A stretch of 32,015 nt of DNA from Chara braunii (GCA_003427395.1 BFEA01000192.1:1288263-1320277); one strand, 5' to 3'. Positions 1 through 7,092 are shown, counted from the stretch's first letter. Numbers and translations: made by a program. The notes: generated from the letters alone by a model not told the origin.

Positions 1-95
1 AACATTGCATGGCAATCACTGTGCCCACCACATCTCAAGGCCTACCCGTGTCACCGGCCAACCACTCACCACATCCAACGGCCGACTGCAGTCTC

Positions 96-300
96 TGTGT
101 GTGTGTGTGTGTGTGTGTGTGTCTGTGTGTGTGGGAGTGTGGGAGTGTGTGCAGTCGAGCACTCTCTCTCTCGCTCTCTCCCCCCCTTATCATGCCCCTA
201 TTGATCGATAGAACCTGGTAGTTGGTGCTGCAAGACGTGTACCATCTCTCTCTCTCTCTCTCTCTCTCTGTGGTGTGTTTGTGTATGTGTGTGTGTCGTT
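96..300. repeat. Compound (GT)n / (CT)n microsatellites
   Basis: There is a GT run from about 96, a short CT-rich run near 162-182, a CT run at 243-271 and a second GT-rich stretch to about 300. Open reading frames across this stretch give only Cys-Val or Leu-Ser repeats and are not coding. The unique spacer near 200-240 contains an ATCGATAG motif that resembles the spacers of the (CT)n(CA)n minisatellite at 8.5-9.1 kb. Confidence 0.9.
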
Positions 301-479
301 ATGTTCGCTATACACGACTCCATAAAAAAAACACAATTAAGCCAGACGGTTTCGTCGGACTTCCACCGACTCATCAGGAGGTTGAACCCCGACAGTCTGC
401 CCGGGATGAATTTGGCTGATGGATAAGGGTTCACCATGTCTCGTGTGCCAGACACATGTGAAGTGGCAGTCGAGCGTGG

Positions 480-740
480 TAGTGTAGGGTCGAGCAGTAA
501 AGTTGAAGTCGAGCGCAGCAGTGCAGAGTGTAGTAAGGTCGAGCGTAGAGTAGCGTAGGGGTCGAAGAGTAGCGTAGGGGTCAATCTTTCCCACGCCGTG
601 GGATTTGCCCGTGCTGCCACAAAGTTGAAATCGAGCGTAGAGTAGCGTACGGGTCGAAGAGTAGCGTAGGGGTCGATCTTGCCCACGCCGCGGAATTTGC
701 CCGTGCCGCCACAAAAACGTGCGCGCCGCCACCAAAAAGT
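480..740. repeat. Minisatellite, period about 92 bp
   Basis: The block starting TCGAGCGTAGAGTAGCG occurs at 539 and again at 631. It is followed each time by a second GAGTAGCGTAGGGGTC and then by CCCACGCCG..TTTGCCCGTG. A partial earlier unit (GTTGAAGTCGAGCG) lies near 502. The reading frames on both strands are by-products of the repeat, so no gene is called. Confidence 0.85.
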
Positions 741-828
741 AACACGGCACTTTGCGGCGCGTTTATCTGAGCCCACGCCACTTGACTCCCAGTAGTACCC
801 CACGGCACTCCACGGAGTGTCTATCTGA

Positions 829-850
829 GCCGTCTGTCCGGACAGACGGC
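829..850. repeat. Perfect 22-bp palindrome
   Basis: The sequence GCCGTCTGTCC is followed directly by its exact reverse complement GGACAGACGGC with no spacer. It is the first of several GC-rich inverted repeats between 829 and 1000. No protein-binding or transposon role can be assigned from sequence alone. Confidence 0.9.
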
Positions 851-862
851 GTGGATCTCGGC

Positions 863-886
863 GCGGTCCTAAGATCTTAAGACCGC
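863..886. repeat. Near-perfect 24-bp palindrome
   Basis: GCGGTCCTAAGA pairs with TCTTAAGACCGC with one mismatched pair, centred on AGATCT. It lies 12 bp from the palindrome ending at 850, so the two could form adjacent cruciforms. Confidence 0.85.
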
Positions 887-894
887 ATCTATCC

Positions 895-1010
895 AGGCCG
901 TCGGTCTGGTAGGACCCGACGGCCCAGATGGCAGATTTGTTACATGGTTCGGTCGATCTGGGCCGTGGGCCGGCAGGACCGACGACGGCCCAGATTTCAG
1001 ATTTGTCACG
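895..1010. repeat. Dimeric 66-bp repeat with GGCCGTC/GACGGCC hairpins
   Basis: GGCCCAGAT...CAGATTTGT occurs at 921 and again at 987. Each copy is preceded by a self-complementary block of the type GGCCGT...ACGGCC. The unit is therefore both tandemly repeated and internally inverted. No coding frame was seen. Confidence 0.75.
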
Positions 1011-1029
1011 TTAGCCATTTTAGTAGCGT

Positions 1030-1068
1030 AGGGATGTCTTCAAATCGAGGCATGTGTTTGAGCACTCC
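1030..1068. repeat. 39-bp dispersed repeat, copy 1
   Basis: This block (AGGGATGTCTTCAAATCG ... GAGCACTCC) is identical by eye to 3204-3242 in the same orientation, while the sequence around the two copies differs. On the minus strand it can be read as Glu-Cys-Ser-Asn-Thr-Cys-Leu-Asp-Leu-Lys or, in another frame, as Leu-Lys-His-Met-Pro-Arg-Phe-Glu-Asp. Either could be a fragment of a coding exon or of a mobile element, and neither is proven. Confidence 0.8.
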
Positions 1069-1203
1069 ACCTTTTGTTTACAAATTGCATCGTTCACATC
1101 CCATGCGAATTTCTTGTCAGAAAATCTGCTATTTAAATGTCCAAGATGTCCCCCATGTATTTAAATGTGCCATCAATAAAAGAACAGCTCGTCATGTATA
1201 ATG

Positions 1204-1290
1204 TATACCATACATGCAAGCCAACCTCGTGCACGAGTTTCCCTACGTCCGGCGCACGGGCCCGACCGTGCGGGTGCGGCGCACGAGGTG
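1204..1290. repeat. GC-rich inverted-repeat block related to 3005-3155
   Basis: The block contains the 12-bp palindrome CTCGTGCACGAG and outer arms CCTCGTGC / GCACGAGG. Its left end (GTATACCATACATGCAAG) resembles the reverse complement of the right end of the 64-bp repeat block near 3133-3155. The match is diverged, so homology is likely but not certain. Confidence 0.5.
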
Positions 1291-1312
1291 TGCGGGGAAT
1301 GGCCCGACCCTG

Positions 1313-1340
1313 CCCCCCNCCCCCCCCCCCGAAAAAAAAA
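1313..1340. other. C-run / A-run with ambiguous base
   Basis: A C homopolymer interrupted by an ambiguous base at 1319 is followed by an A run. This probably marks an assembly or sequencing weakness rather than biology. Other ambiguous bases are at 18300, 28425 and 31674. Confidence 0.8.
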
Positions 1341-1441
1341 AATTGGCAGGGGTCGAAACGACACATCGGAGGCCCCCCGCCAAAATTGTTGCCAAGGCCA
1401 AAAAAAATTTTTTGGGGGCGGCGCTCAAGGCCGGAGCGCGA

Positions 1442-1461
1442 GGTTTCGAATTTTCGAAACC
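1442..1461. repeat. 20-bp inverted repeat
   Basis: GGTTTCGAA and TTCGAAACC flank a TT spacer. No further context shows a role. Confidence 0.8.
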
Positions 1462-1642
1462 TGTTTCCAGTTGTACTCTGTGTGGGCTTGCCTGGCCTCT
1501 TGGGTGGGTGTGTGGCCTGCGCGGAGTGCCGTTCCGAAGTGCTGCGAAGTGCCGCCCCGTGCTGCCGTGCTGCCGTGCTGCCCTGTGAGGGAGGAGCTGC
1601 CACCAGTGCCCGGTGAGTATCACCAGCTTCGACCTCCCCTTC

Positions 1643-1781
1643 ATCATCCTCACTGCCTCCTCCTCCTCCTCCTCCTCCTCCTCCTCTCCTCCCACTCGTC
1701 CTCCTCCTCCTCCCCTTCCTCGTCCTCCGTTCTCCTCCTCCTCCTTCTCCTCCTCCTCCTCCTCCTCCTCCTCTCCCACAG
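1643..1781. repeat. (TCC)n homopyrimidine tract
   Basis: This is an almost uninterrupted pyrimidine tract on the plus strand, made of TCC triplets. It ends in CTCTCCCACAGGTGTCGAA, a sequence that recurs near 2322-2340 and, diverged, near 2562-2580. Each time it sits next to the T-rich tail of a U6-derived copy, so it belongs to a composite repeated unit. Glu/Ser-rich translations are artefacts. Confidence 0.85.
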
Positions 1782-1817
1782 GTGTCGAATCTTCAATTTT
1801 TTGTTTTTTTTGTTTTT

Positions 1818-1884
1818 ACCTTTTCTCGATTTGTGAGCATCATCCTTGCGCAGAGGTCGTGCTAATCTTCTCTGTTTCGTCCTC
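1818..1884 (-). pseudogene. U6 snRNA-derived copy A
   Basis: On the minus strand this reads a U6-like core: CAGAGAAGATTAGCA (the ACAGAGA box region and AGC triad), CTGCGCAAGGATGA (internal stem-loop region) and AAATCGAGAAAAGG (plant-type 3' part). The 5' stem-loop is missing. An A-rich stretch (T-rich on the plus strand, 1794-1817) follows the RNA-like 3' end, as in retroposed copies. No downstream T-run terminator on the minus strand suggests an active Pol III gene. Confidence 0.85.
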
Positions 1885-1903
1885 CACCTCTCCTCCTCGT
1901 CGC

Positions 1904-1904
<1 letters not shown>

Positions 1905-1993
<89 letters not shown>
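1905..1993. repeat. (GT)n(AG)n compound microsatellite
   Basis: A GT run (about 1905-1954) is joined by TT to an AG run (about 1957-1993). The same GT-TT-AG arrangement recurs at 2104-2180. The unique spacer 1994-2100, read on the minus strand, matches the spacers of the 8.5-9.1 kb minisatellite (GATTCATTCGAT..TGCTCATCCTATC). Confidence 0.9.
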
Positions 1994-1995
<2 letters not shown>

Positions 1996-2098
1996 AGATA
2001 AGTCTCCAATATCGCAGCTGGCTTCAGGGTACTTCAATTGATAGGATGAGCAATATCGAATGAATCTTTCGCTCCAACATACTACGCACCGGGGTGTG

Positions 2099-2103
<5 letters not shown>

Positions 2104-2180
<77 letters not shown>
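2104..2180. repeat. (GT)n(AG)n compound microsatellite, second unit
   Basis: A GT run is followed by an AG run joined by TT, repeating the architecture of the preceding unit. U6 copy B begins directly after it. Confidence 0.9.
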
Positions 2181-2185
<5 letters not shown>

Positions 2186-2193
2186 TGTTGTTT

Positions 2194-2264
2194 CCAACCT
2201 TTTCTCCATCTGTGTGTATCATCCTTGCGCAGAGGTCGTGCTAATCTTCTCTGTATCGTCCTCC
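2194..2264 (-). pseudogene. U6 snRNA-derived copy B
   Basis: The minus strand carries ACGATACAGAGAAGATTAGC, the CTGCGCAAGGATGA element and GAGAAAAGGTTGG, followed by an A/C-rich tail (plus strand 2181-2193). It lacks the U6 5' stem-loop and is truncated at the same point as copy A, next to a CT-rich stretch (GGAGGACGA on the minus strand). The shared breakpoint suggests A and B are duplicates of one unit. Confidence 0.85.
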
Positions 2265-2361
2265 ATCTCTCGTCCTCGTCCTCCGTTCTCATCGTCATCG
2301 TCGTCCTCCTCCTCCTCCTCCTCTCCCACAGGTGTCGAATCTGTCGAGTTTTTTTTTTTTT

Positions 2362-2433
2362 CCCAACCTTTTCTCCATTTGTGCGTGTCATCCTTGCGCA
2401 GAGGTCGTGCTAATCTTCTCTGTATCGTTCCCA
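2362..2433 (-). pseudogene. U6 snRNA-derived copy C with poly(A) tail
   Basis: The minus strand reads TTGGGAACGATACAGAG, then the AGATTAGC and CTGCGCAAGGATGACACGCA motifs, then AAATGGAGAAAAGG. A 13-nt A tract follows (T run on the plus strand, 2349-2361). This is the least diverged core in the cluster. Only the 5' stem-loop is missing. The A tail is expected of retroposed RNA, not of a Pol III U6 gene. Confidence 0.88.
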
Positions 2434-2440
2434 AAGATTG

Positions 2441-2474
2441 AGAACGACACAGAGAAGATTAGCACGACCTCTGC
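2441..2474 (+). pseudogene. U6 snRNA-derived fragment D (plus strand)
   Basis: GAACGACACAGAGAAGATTA and the following AGCACGACCTCTGC match the core of copy C in the opposite orientation. With 2398-2430 it forms a 33-bp inverted repeat with one mismatch around an 11-nt spacer. Nothing of the U6 3' half follows; the fragment ends at CTCTGC and runs into pyrimidine-rich DNA. Confidence 0.85.
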
Positions 2475-2609
2475 TCCACCCCCCCTTCATCTGCGTGCTT
2501 CTCCTCCTCCTTACGCTCGTCCTCCTCCTCCCCTTCCTCGCCGTCCACCTCCTCCTCCTCCTCTCCCACCTAGGTATCGAAATTTCGCAAATAATCCAAT
2601 CTATCGAGC

Positions 2610-2724
2610 TTTTTTTTTTTTTTTTTTTTTGGACCTTTTCTCGAATCGTGTGTCATCCTTGCGTCAGTGTCATGCTAATCATCTCTGTGTAGTTCCCATT
2701 GCGCCGGATGTCCCGAAGGTCCCT
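2610..2724 (-). pseudogene. Full-length U6 snRNA retrocopy E with 21-nt A tail
   Basis: On the minus strand the copy starts with GGGACCTTCGGGACATCCG, which closely matches the plant U6 5' stem-loop. It continues through TGGGAACTACACAGAGATGA, ATTAGCATGAC, GCAAGGATGACAC and TTCGAGAAAAGGTCC, and ends in an A run (T run on the plus strand, 2610-2630). The length without the tail is about 94 nt, against about 102 nt for plant U6. The A tail, substitutions in the internal stem-loop and absence of a T terminator favour a retropseudogene over an active gene. The minus-strand upstream sequence is the tail of copy F, not a USE/TATA promoter. Confidence 0.85.
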
Positions 2725-2732
2725 GGTTTTGT

Positions 2733-2790
2733 TGTTCGACCTTTTCTCGATTTGTGTTTGTCATCCTTGCGCAGGGGTCACGCTGATCTA
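2733..2790 (-). pseudogene. U6 snRNA-derived copy F, 5'-truncated
   Basis: The minus strand reads AGATCAGCGTGACCCCTGCG then CAAGGATGACA and AAATCGAGAAAAGGTCGAAC, close to the plant U6 3' two-thirds. An A-rich linker (AACAACAAAACC) separates its 3' end from the 5' start of copy E, so E and F are head-to-tail. Truncation lies just before the AGATTAGC region. Confidence 0.8.
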
Positions 2791-2791
2791 G

Positions 2792-2865
2792 ACGGTCCTT
2801 TAGGGTTTGATGCGCAGGGGCCGTTAGGGCTTGATGCACAGGGCACTTTAGGGGTTCATGTACGG
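2792..2865. repeat. Three degenerate 24-bp tandem units
   Basis: GGTCCTTTAGGGTTTGATGC, GGCCGTTAGGGCTTGATGCA and GCACTTTAGGGGTTCATGTA follow each other at 24-25 bp spacing. The apparent Gly-Pro-Leu-Gly repeat peptide on the plus strand is a by-product. The block starts where copy F is truncated. Confidence 0.75.
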
Positions 2866-3004
2866 TCTTTTCCTCCCTCCACCTCTTCTCCTCCTCCATC
2901 TCCACTCTCCTTAGTCATCCTCCAGGTCGTACTATAACCCCTCCAGGTAACACCTCTCGGACCCGTCTTAATAAAAAAAAATAAAAAATAAAAAAAAATA
3001 AAAA

Positions 3005-3155
3005 TCCGCACGGGCAACTCCCGTACGGATCTCCGCACGGATCCGGTCTGTGCGGGTGCGGCTCGTGCGGAGATCGAGCACCCCCCGTACGGATCTCCGC
3101 ACGGATCCGATCTATGCGGGTGCGGCTCGTGCGGTTGCAAGTATGATGTATACTG
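3005..3155. repeat. GC-rich 64-bp tandem repeat with hairpins
   Basis: CCCGTACGGATCTCCGCACG starts at 3020 and again at 3084, giving a 64-bp period. ATCTCCGCACG (3029-3039) is exactly inverted at 3064-3074. TCCGCACGGG/CCCGTACGGA forms another hairpin at 3005-3029 with one mismatch. An A/T-rich AATAAA-like stretch precedes the block (2970-3003). Confidence 0.85.
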
Positions 3156-3203
3156 ATCTTGTTTCAAGCCAGTGGTTACCAAATTGCCAGTCAGCAGCAT
3201 AAC

Positions 3204-3242
3204 AGGGATGTCTTCAAATCGAGGCATGTGTTTGAGCACTCC
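3204..3242. repeat. 39-bp dispersed repeat, copy 2
   Basis: By eye identical to 1030-1068 and in the same orientation. Upstream on the minus strand is GTTGCAG followed by an open frame (Ala-Val-Gly-Glu-Trp-Asp-Glu...), so this copy may lie in a small exon. That reading stops shortly after the repeat (Leu-Leu-Cys-Cys-stop). Confidence 0.75.
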
Positions 3243-3472
3243 TCCCCTTCGTCCCACTCTCCGACAGCCTGCAACACCTTAGGACATACACTCAGGACCG
3301 TAGGGAAAGAACCAGAAAGTCTGAAGGACAATTTACTGATCCCTTCCAACAACGCAGTATGAAGGACTTAAGAAAACAGCAGAAAATTGAGAAGAAGACT
3401 TTCAAAACTATGATCAAACAAAACATTCAGGAGTTTAGGATCATGACAATATTCAAGCACATATCCACGCAC

Positions 3473-3820
3473 CTTACTCGGCGCATCCCTGGGAATAACC
3501 ACTGGGATGACAGCATCTATAACCCCAGGTGCACTAACAGCAAGCTTTGTTCGTGCAGAAACAACTGCCGCACCTGCTCCAACACTCCTCAGTCCCCTTG
3601 TTTGAGATCCACCCTCGGCACCAGAGTGTGACTCACCAGACACCAAAGAATCTCCAATAGTCTGTCCGACAGAACCATTACGCTCATGCTTTTGATCATT
3701 CCCTGCGAGGGTAGCAGCTGTGGGGAGTGTCTTTCCACCCCCCAAAACCCGGCTCTGCTCTCTGACCTCGGCCTGTAGGCCTGCGATGACCATCTGATGA
3801 TATCGTTCGCTTTCCGTAAG
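3473..3820 (-). CDS. Candidate host-gene exon, function unknown
   Basis: The minus-strand reading is open for 116 codons. It starts after a possible acceptor (CTTCAAAG, plus 3821-3828) as Leu-Thr-Glu-Ser-Glu-Arg-Tyr-His-Gln-Met-Val-Ile-Ala-Gly-Leu-Gln-Ala-Glu and continues as a Gly/Ser/Thr-rich, low-complexity region. It ends at a good donor, AAG|GTGCGT (exon end at 3473). An alternative acceptor is ATCATCAG before the Met-Val-Ile codons. Both ends are phase 0, matching the exon at 6044-6220. The first 25 residues look helical or coiled-coil. No family was recognised. It could still be a chance open frame, and no start or stop exon was identified. Confidence 0.35.
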
Positions 3821-4342
3821 CTTTGAAGTAGATTAATGACAGAGAAACACACACAACACCAAAACCATGCAGAAGTCTGATCACACAGGAACATACAAGC
3901 CCTCAACAAAGAATACCATGCTCGTTTGTCAAATGGTGGGTGGCATACAGACCTCTGAACCAGACATATGGTTACAGGGGTGGCTGCAAACACATCCGTT
4001 CCAATTGAGTGTGCCTACATGCAAACATGACCTGGGTGAATACATGGACGTGATCGTAGACATTGCCTGCACGTTGACAGCTGATGTATTGGCTATGTGA
4101 TGGGCTCTGTGTGTCCCAACTTATGAATACCCAATGGTTAACACATTGTTTCAATGCACATATTGAAGTGATGGTGATGGAGAGAAGCAGTCCATCCAAT
4201 CTGAACACTGCCATGCACTATTTTGAATGAAAGGCTGCAAAGAAAGTATCGCAAGCAACATGACTTCCACGTGATAGGAACACAGAGGCCAGACGGCCAT
4301 AATTAAACAGACAGTGCAAGTCCAGCACATCTCTGCACATGG

Positions 4343-4690
4343 GACATGCCATGAAGGATGGCCTGAATGGGTGCAGTAAGGAACATCATCAAGAGTGCTG
4401 AGATGTGACTTGCATCAAACATTTCGTCAAAATGCTCTACTGCTAACCTCTACAATGCCCACCACTGCTCGCCAGCAGCCTGACAGCCTCAAAAATGCAA
4501 ATGTCCAACACAAGCGACATGCCATGAAGGGATGGTATCAATGGGTGCGGTACGAAACATCATCAAGAGTGCTCAGGCATGACTCGCCAGGACCATTACA
4601 TCAAATTTCTCTACTAACCTCTAAATGCTCAGCACTGCTGTCCACCAGCCTGGTAGCCTCGACAGTGCAAATGCCCAATACCCAACTAAA
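4343..4690. repeat. Diverged tandem duplication, period 173 bp
   Basis: GACATGCCATGAAGG...AACATCATCAAGAGTGCT starts at 4343 and again at 4516. The downstream TCTACTGCTAACCTCTA / TCTCTACTAACCTCTA and CCACCACTGCTCGCCAGCAG / AGCACTGCTGTCCACCAGCC segments keep register. Substitutions and small indels show it is old. Confidence 0.8.
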
Positions 4691-4863
4691 TAGCACAGGT
4701 CATCCTGAGTACGCGGAAGGCCTCACCTCGAGGCTGTTCCGAGATCACTCATCTAGCAGTCCACAAGTGAGGGCACAGTCCTGGTCCAGCACCCTTGAGG
4801 TCAAAGCATGTGGTCTGGGTCGCCAGTCGACCACAAATGCATGCTGGACCCGCAGCACCGTCT

Positions 4864-5062
4864 GGACCTTGCATAAGAGCCAGAAGAGTGAACAGACACC
4901 TGAGAAGGCACACATGATAAAGACAGCTCCTGCTCTTACTATAGACAAAAGTGGGCCTTGCATAACAGGACGAAGTGTGAACAGACACCTGACAGGGACA
5001 TCCTCGAATCAGACCAAAATATGTGCCCGCTTCGCAATACGAATCAGACCAAAAACATGTGC
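4864..5062. repeat. Two further tandem duplications (89 bp and 35 bp periods)
   Basis: GGACCTTGCATAA..GAGTGAACAGACACCTGA at 4864 repeats at 4953 with an 89-bp period. CGAATCAGACCAAAA at 5005 repeats at 5040 with a 35-bp period. These adjoin the 173-bp duplication, so the whole stretch 4.3-5.1 kb is satellite-like. Confidence 0.75.
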
Positions 5063-5711
5063 TTTCTCAGCATAAGGAAGACAAATCTGCTCTGTGAAAA
5101 ATACAAACATCAAAGAGACAAGGAAAGAATACCCGCAGATACAGGCCAAACAGTGACGTTGGGCTTCATATCACACAGCAGTCATACAGCCATTCTGAGG
5201 CGAGAGGCGGTTAACAGAGGCCTCAATTTCCGGACTTCTCATGCCATTTATAACAAAACGCAAAGGTCATTTTAACCAGACTTGCCACCCATTCATAGAG
5301 TGGAGATCACACTAACTAAAAAAAAAAAAAAATGAAAAAAAAAAACACAAAACATATAAAACAGCAAGGCAAAGTGCAGTTTCATGAAATTTCGCCAGCA
5401 TTGCAATTTCATAAATCTTAAGAAAATTTAAAAATCTCAGCAAAGGAAATTCCAATGCCCCAAATGATACCAAATTTCGCACACAGCAACCTTGCACAAA
5501 AACAAAAACAGGCAAAAAAAGAAAAACTCAAAATACATAAAGTTTCACCCCCCAAACCCTAATTTCAGTTTTCCACCCCTTACTCAGGAGCTGAAAGTGG
5601 GGGTCCCCACTAGCCACTTATGTCTGAGGCGCAAGCTCAGGCCCAGGCGGCCGCTGGGACACCCACAGTAAGGTCTGCCAGCAAAGATCAGGTTGGGATT
5701 GGCACCATATT

Positions 5712-5713
5712 CT

Positions 5714-5744
<31 letters not shown>

Positions 5745-5771
5745 GGGGGCGGTTGATTGGGGGGGGGGGGA
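5712..5771. repeat. (TTTTG)n then G-run
   Basis: Five TTTTG units are followed by a G-rich stretch and an unbroken G run ending near 5770. This is simple-sequence DNA without a coding frame. Confidence 0.85.
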
Positions 5772-6043
5772 CATATCCACATCAATCAAATCTAGTGTCA
5801 ACATCACTTTCATCAAAAACGGGTCCGTTAGCTCACAGATTATGTTCCCTATGAGATCACAGCATACTCTCACTAAGGGAGTGCCCAGATGCATTCACAA
5901 TCTCTCCGCACAAAGAATAGTTTGGACAGGAACAAGAACAAGCCCACGCACAAGGCCACTCGTGCCAGATGTCTGTGGTCCTGGCTAAGGAGGAGTGACC
6001 TTAGTTTCATGCAACGGTTTGCTAAGTGAAAATTTGACCTCAC

Positions 6044-6220
6044 CTGCTGACTTTGCCGCTGATGTACAGCCCAGAGCTGGTTCAATTGCTCATGCTTTTC
6101 ACGCAGGTCTGTAGCAAGACTCATATGCAGCATTTCCAGTTCCTGTGCGCGCAATGCCCATGCTGCAGTTTCCCTCAACTGTTCCTCCTTGTTCCAGAGC
6201 ATCTCCTGCTGTTCTCGAGC
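6044..6220 (-). CDS. Candidate host-gene exon, coiled-coil
   Basis: The minus strand has a strong acceptor, a T-rich tract then CCTACGCAG (6221-6229), and 59 open codons. It ends at a strong donor, CAG|GTGAGG (exon end 6044). Length 177 nt, phase 0 at both ends. The peptide begins Ala-Arg-Glu-Gln-Gln-Glu-Met-Leu-Trp-Asn-Lys-Glu-Glu-Gln-Leu-Arg-Glu and stays Glu/Gln/Leu/Arg-rich with heptad-like spacing to Gln-Ser-Gln-Gln, typical of a coiled coil. No specific protein family is recognised. This is the best-supported cellular coding segment in the window; the exon at 3473-3820 may be downstream in the same gene. Confidence 0.6.
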
Positions 6221-6229
6221 CTGCGTAGG

Positions 6230-6998
6230 AAAAACAAACAGCAGTCACTAAATGGCAATTAATACTCCATTGGCGCATGGCAAACGAGCTGAAACACTAG
6301 CCTATCCTAAACTCAACCGCTCACCCTGATATGAGAGTGAGTGCATGGCAACTTTCCCACGGCAAAATGCAATCATCACTTCCCCGTACTTTCAGGTCAC
6401 TCCTCTCCAAGACTTGCAACCAGCAAAATCTTCCACCCGGTTAATTGACAAACAGGAGACGAGACAATGTGCCAAGCGCTGTTTCAAGAGAGGATGGCAA
6501 GTACAATTTCCAAAGGGCTCCATACAGAAAATGGACATTTCAAAACATGAGCATGGAGGAAACTCCAACACGCTCCAGCATATTTGATGCACCCAAACGT
6601 CTCATCTGCCTCTCTTCAGTAACTCTATGTATAGACCAAAACCCCAGTACATTCCTGATCCGGCGCTTAAACCACCAGTTCACCCGGACCTATTGCAACA
6701 AACCAAAAGCTGCATTTTCCCGAGCCTAAAACAGACCGGTACCAGCCTTCGCAAAATTACCCTGGTACTGGTACCAGCCTGCATCTGATTGTCATCAAAG
6801 GCTGTGTATATCTAATTCTTTTTTTTCCCTATTTTCACACCCGAGCTGATGTGACTACTGAGAGTGTGTGCAAGAGCATAGTAGTAGGGTATTCGACGGT
6901 GGCTGCCACCATAGCTGTAGTATGAGAGAGACAGAGGTGTCAGCAAAGTGGAAGACATCACGAGAGAGAACGTGAGTGAATATATGTGCGGGGCTTAC
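6230..6998. other. No gene recognised; probable intron
   Basis: On the minus strand this lies between a possible donor (GTAAGC, plus 6993-6998) and the acceptor at 6221-6229. The longest reading frames, near 6345-6729, have no domain signal. A GTACCAG repeat (6739-6778) is the only local structure. Confidence 0.4.
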
Positions 6999-7092
6999 CT
7001 GCGTGGTGTGTCAGAAGACAATTCGGTTACCTTGTATTCTATGTGACACCAATGGCCTAGGCCGCGGACAAATTGGCCGCAGCGGCCGGAAA
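6999..7092 (-). CDS. Possible partial exon interrupted by an LTR
   Basis: The minus strand ends with CACGCAG|GTAAGC, a near-consensus donor (exon end 6999). Upstream of it a frame is open and reads ...Gly-His-Trp-Cys-His-Ile-Glu-Tyr-Lys-Val-Thr-Glu-Leu-Ser-Ser-Asp-Thr-Pro-Arg. The frame meets the solo LTR boundary at 7093. If real, the exon's 5' part was displaced or destroyed by the LTR. No family was identified and support rests mainly on the donor. Confidence 0.25.

Larger units (their letters stand above)
3830..6043. other. Gene-poor stretch, possibly intronic
   Basis: No convincing coding segment was found here apart from the tandem repeats listed separately. Reading frames of 60-230 codons on both strands lack recognisable domains. 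Several, such as the plus-strand frame at 4395-5075, simply translate the tandem repeats. An A/AC-rich stretch is at 5319-5350. A plus-strand ATG followed by an Ala/Gln-rich peptide and ACA|GTAAGG at 5620-5675 could be a short exon, but nothing else supports it. Confidence 0.4.

Noticed and set aside
198-803. 201-codon minus-strand reading frame
   Set aside because: It is a translation of the 92-bp minisatellite and of the CT/GT runs, with repeated Tyr-Ala-Thr-Leu-Arg units and no domain.
1840-2391. 183-codon minus-strand frame and its plus-strand partners
   Set aside because: It consists of Leu-Ser, Thr-His and Arg/Glu repeats from microsatellites, and crosses U6-derived sequence.
2610-2724. 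U6 copy E as an active snRNA gene
   Set aside because: It has an A tail in place of a T terminator, substitutions in the internal stem-loop, and copy F in place of a plant USE/TATA promoter.
2856-3257. Minus-strand frame with Pro-Arg-Phe-Glu-Asp-Ile-Pro-Val-Met-Leu-Leu-Thr-Gly-Asn, resembling a response-regulator receiver segment
   Set aside because: The resemblance covers about 14 residues only. The catalytic Asp and Lys regions are missing and the rest is repeat sequence; another frame is equally open across the repeat.
4395-5075. 226-codon plus-strand frame
   Set aside because: It spans the 173-, 89- and 35-bp tandem duplications and has no domain or splice context.
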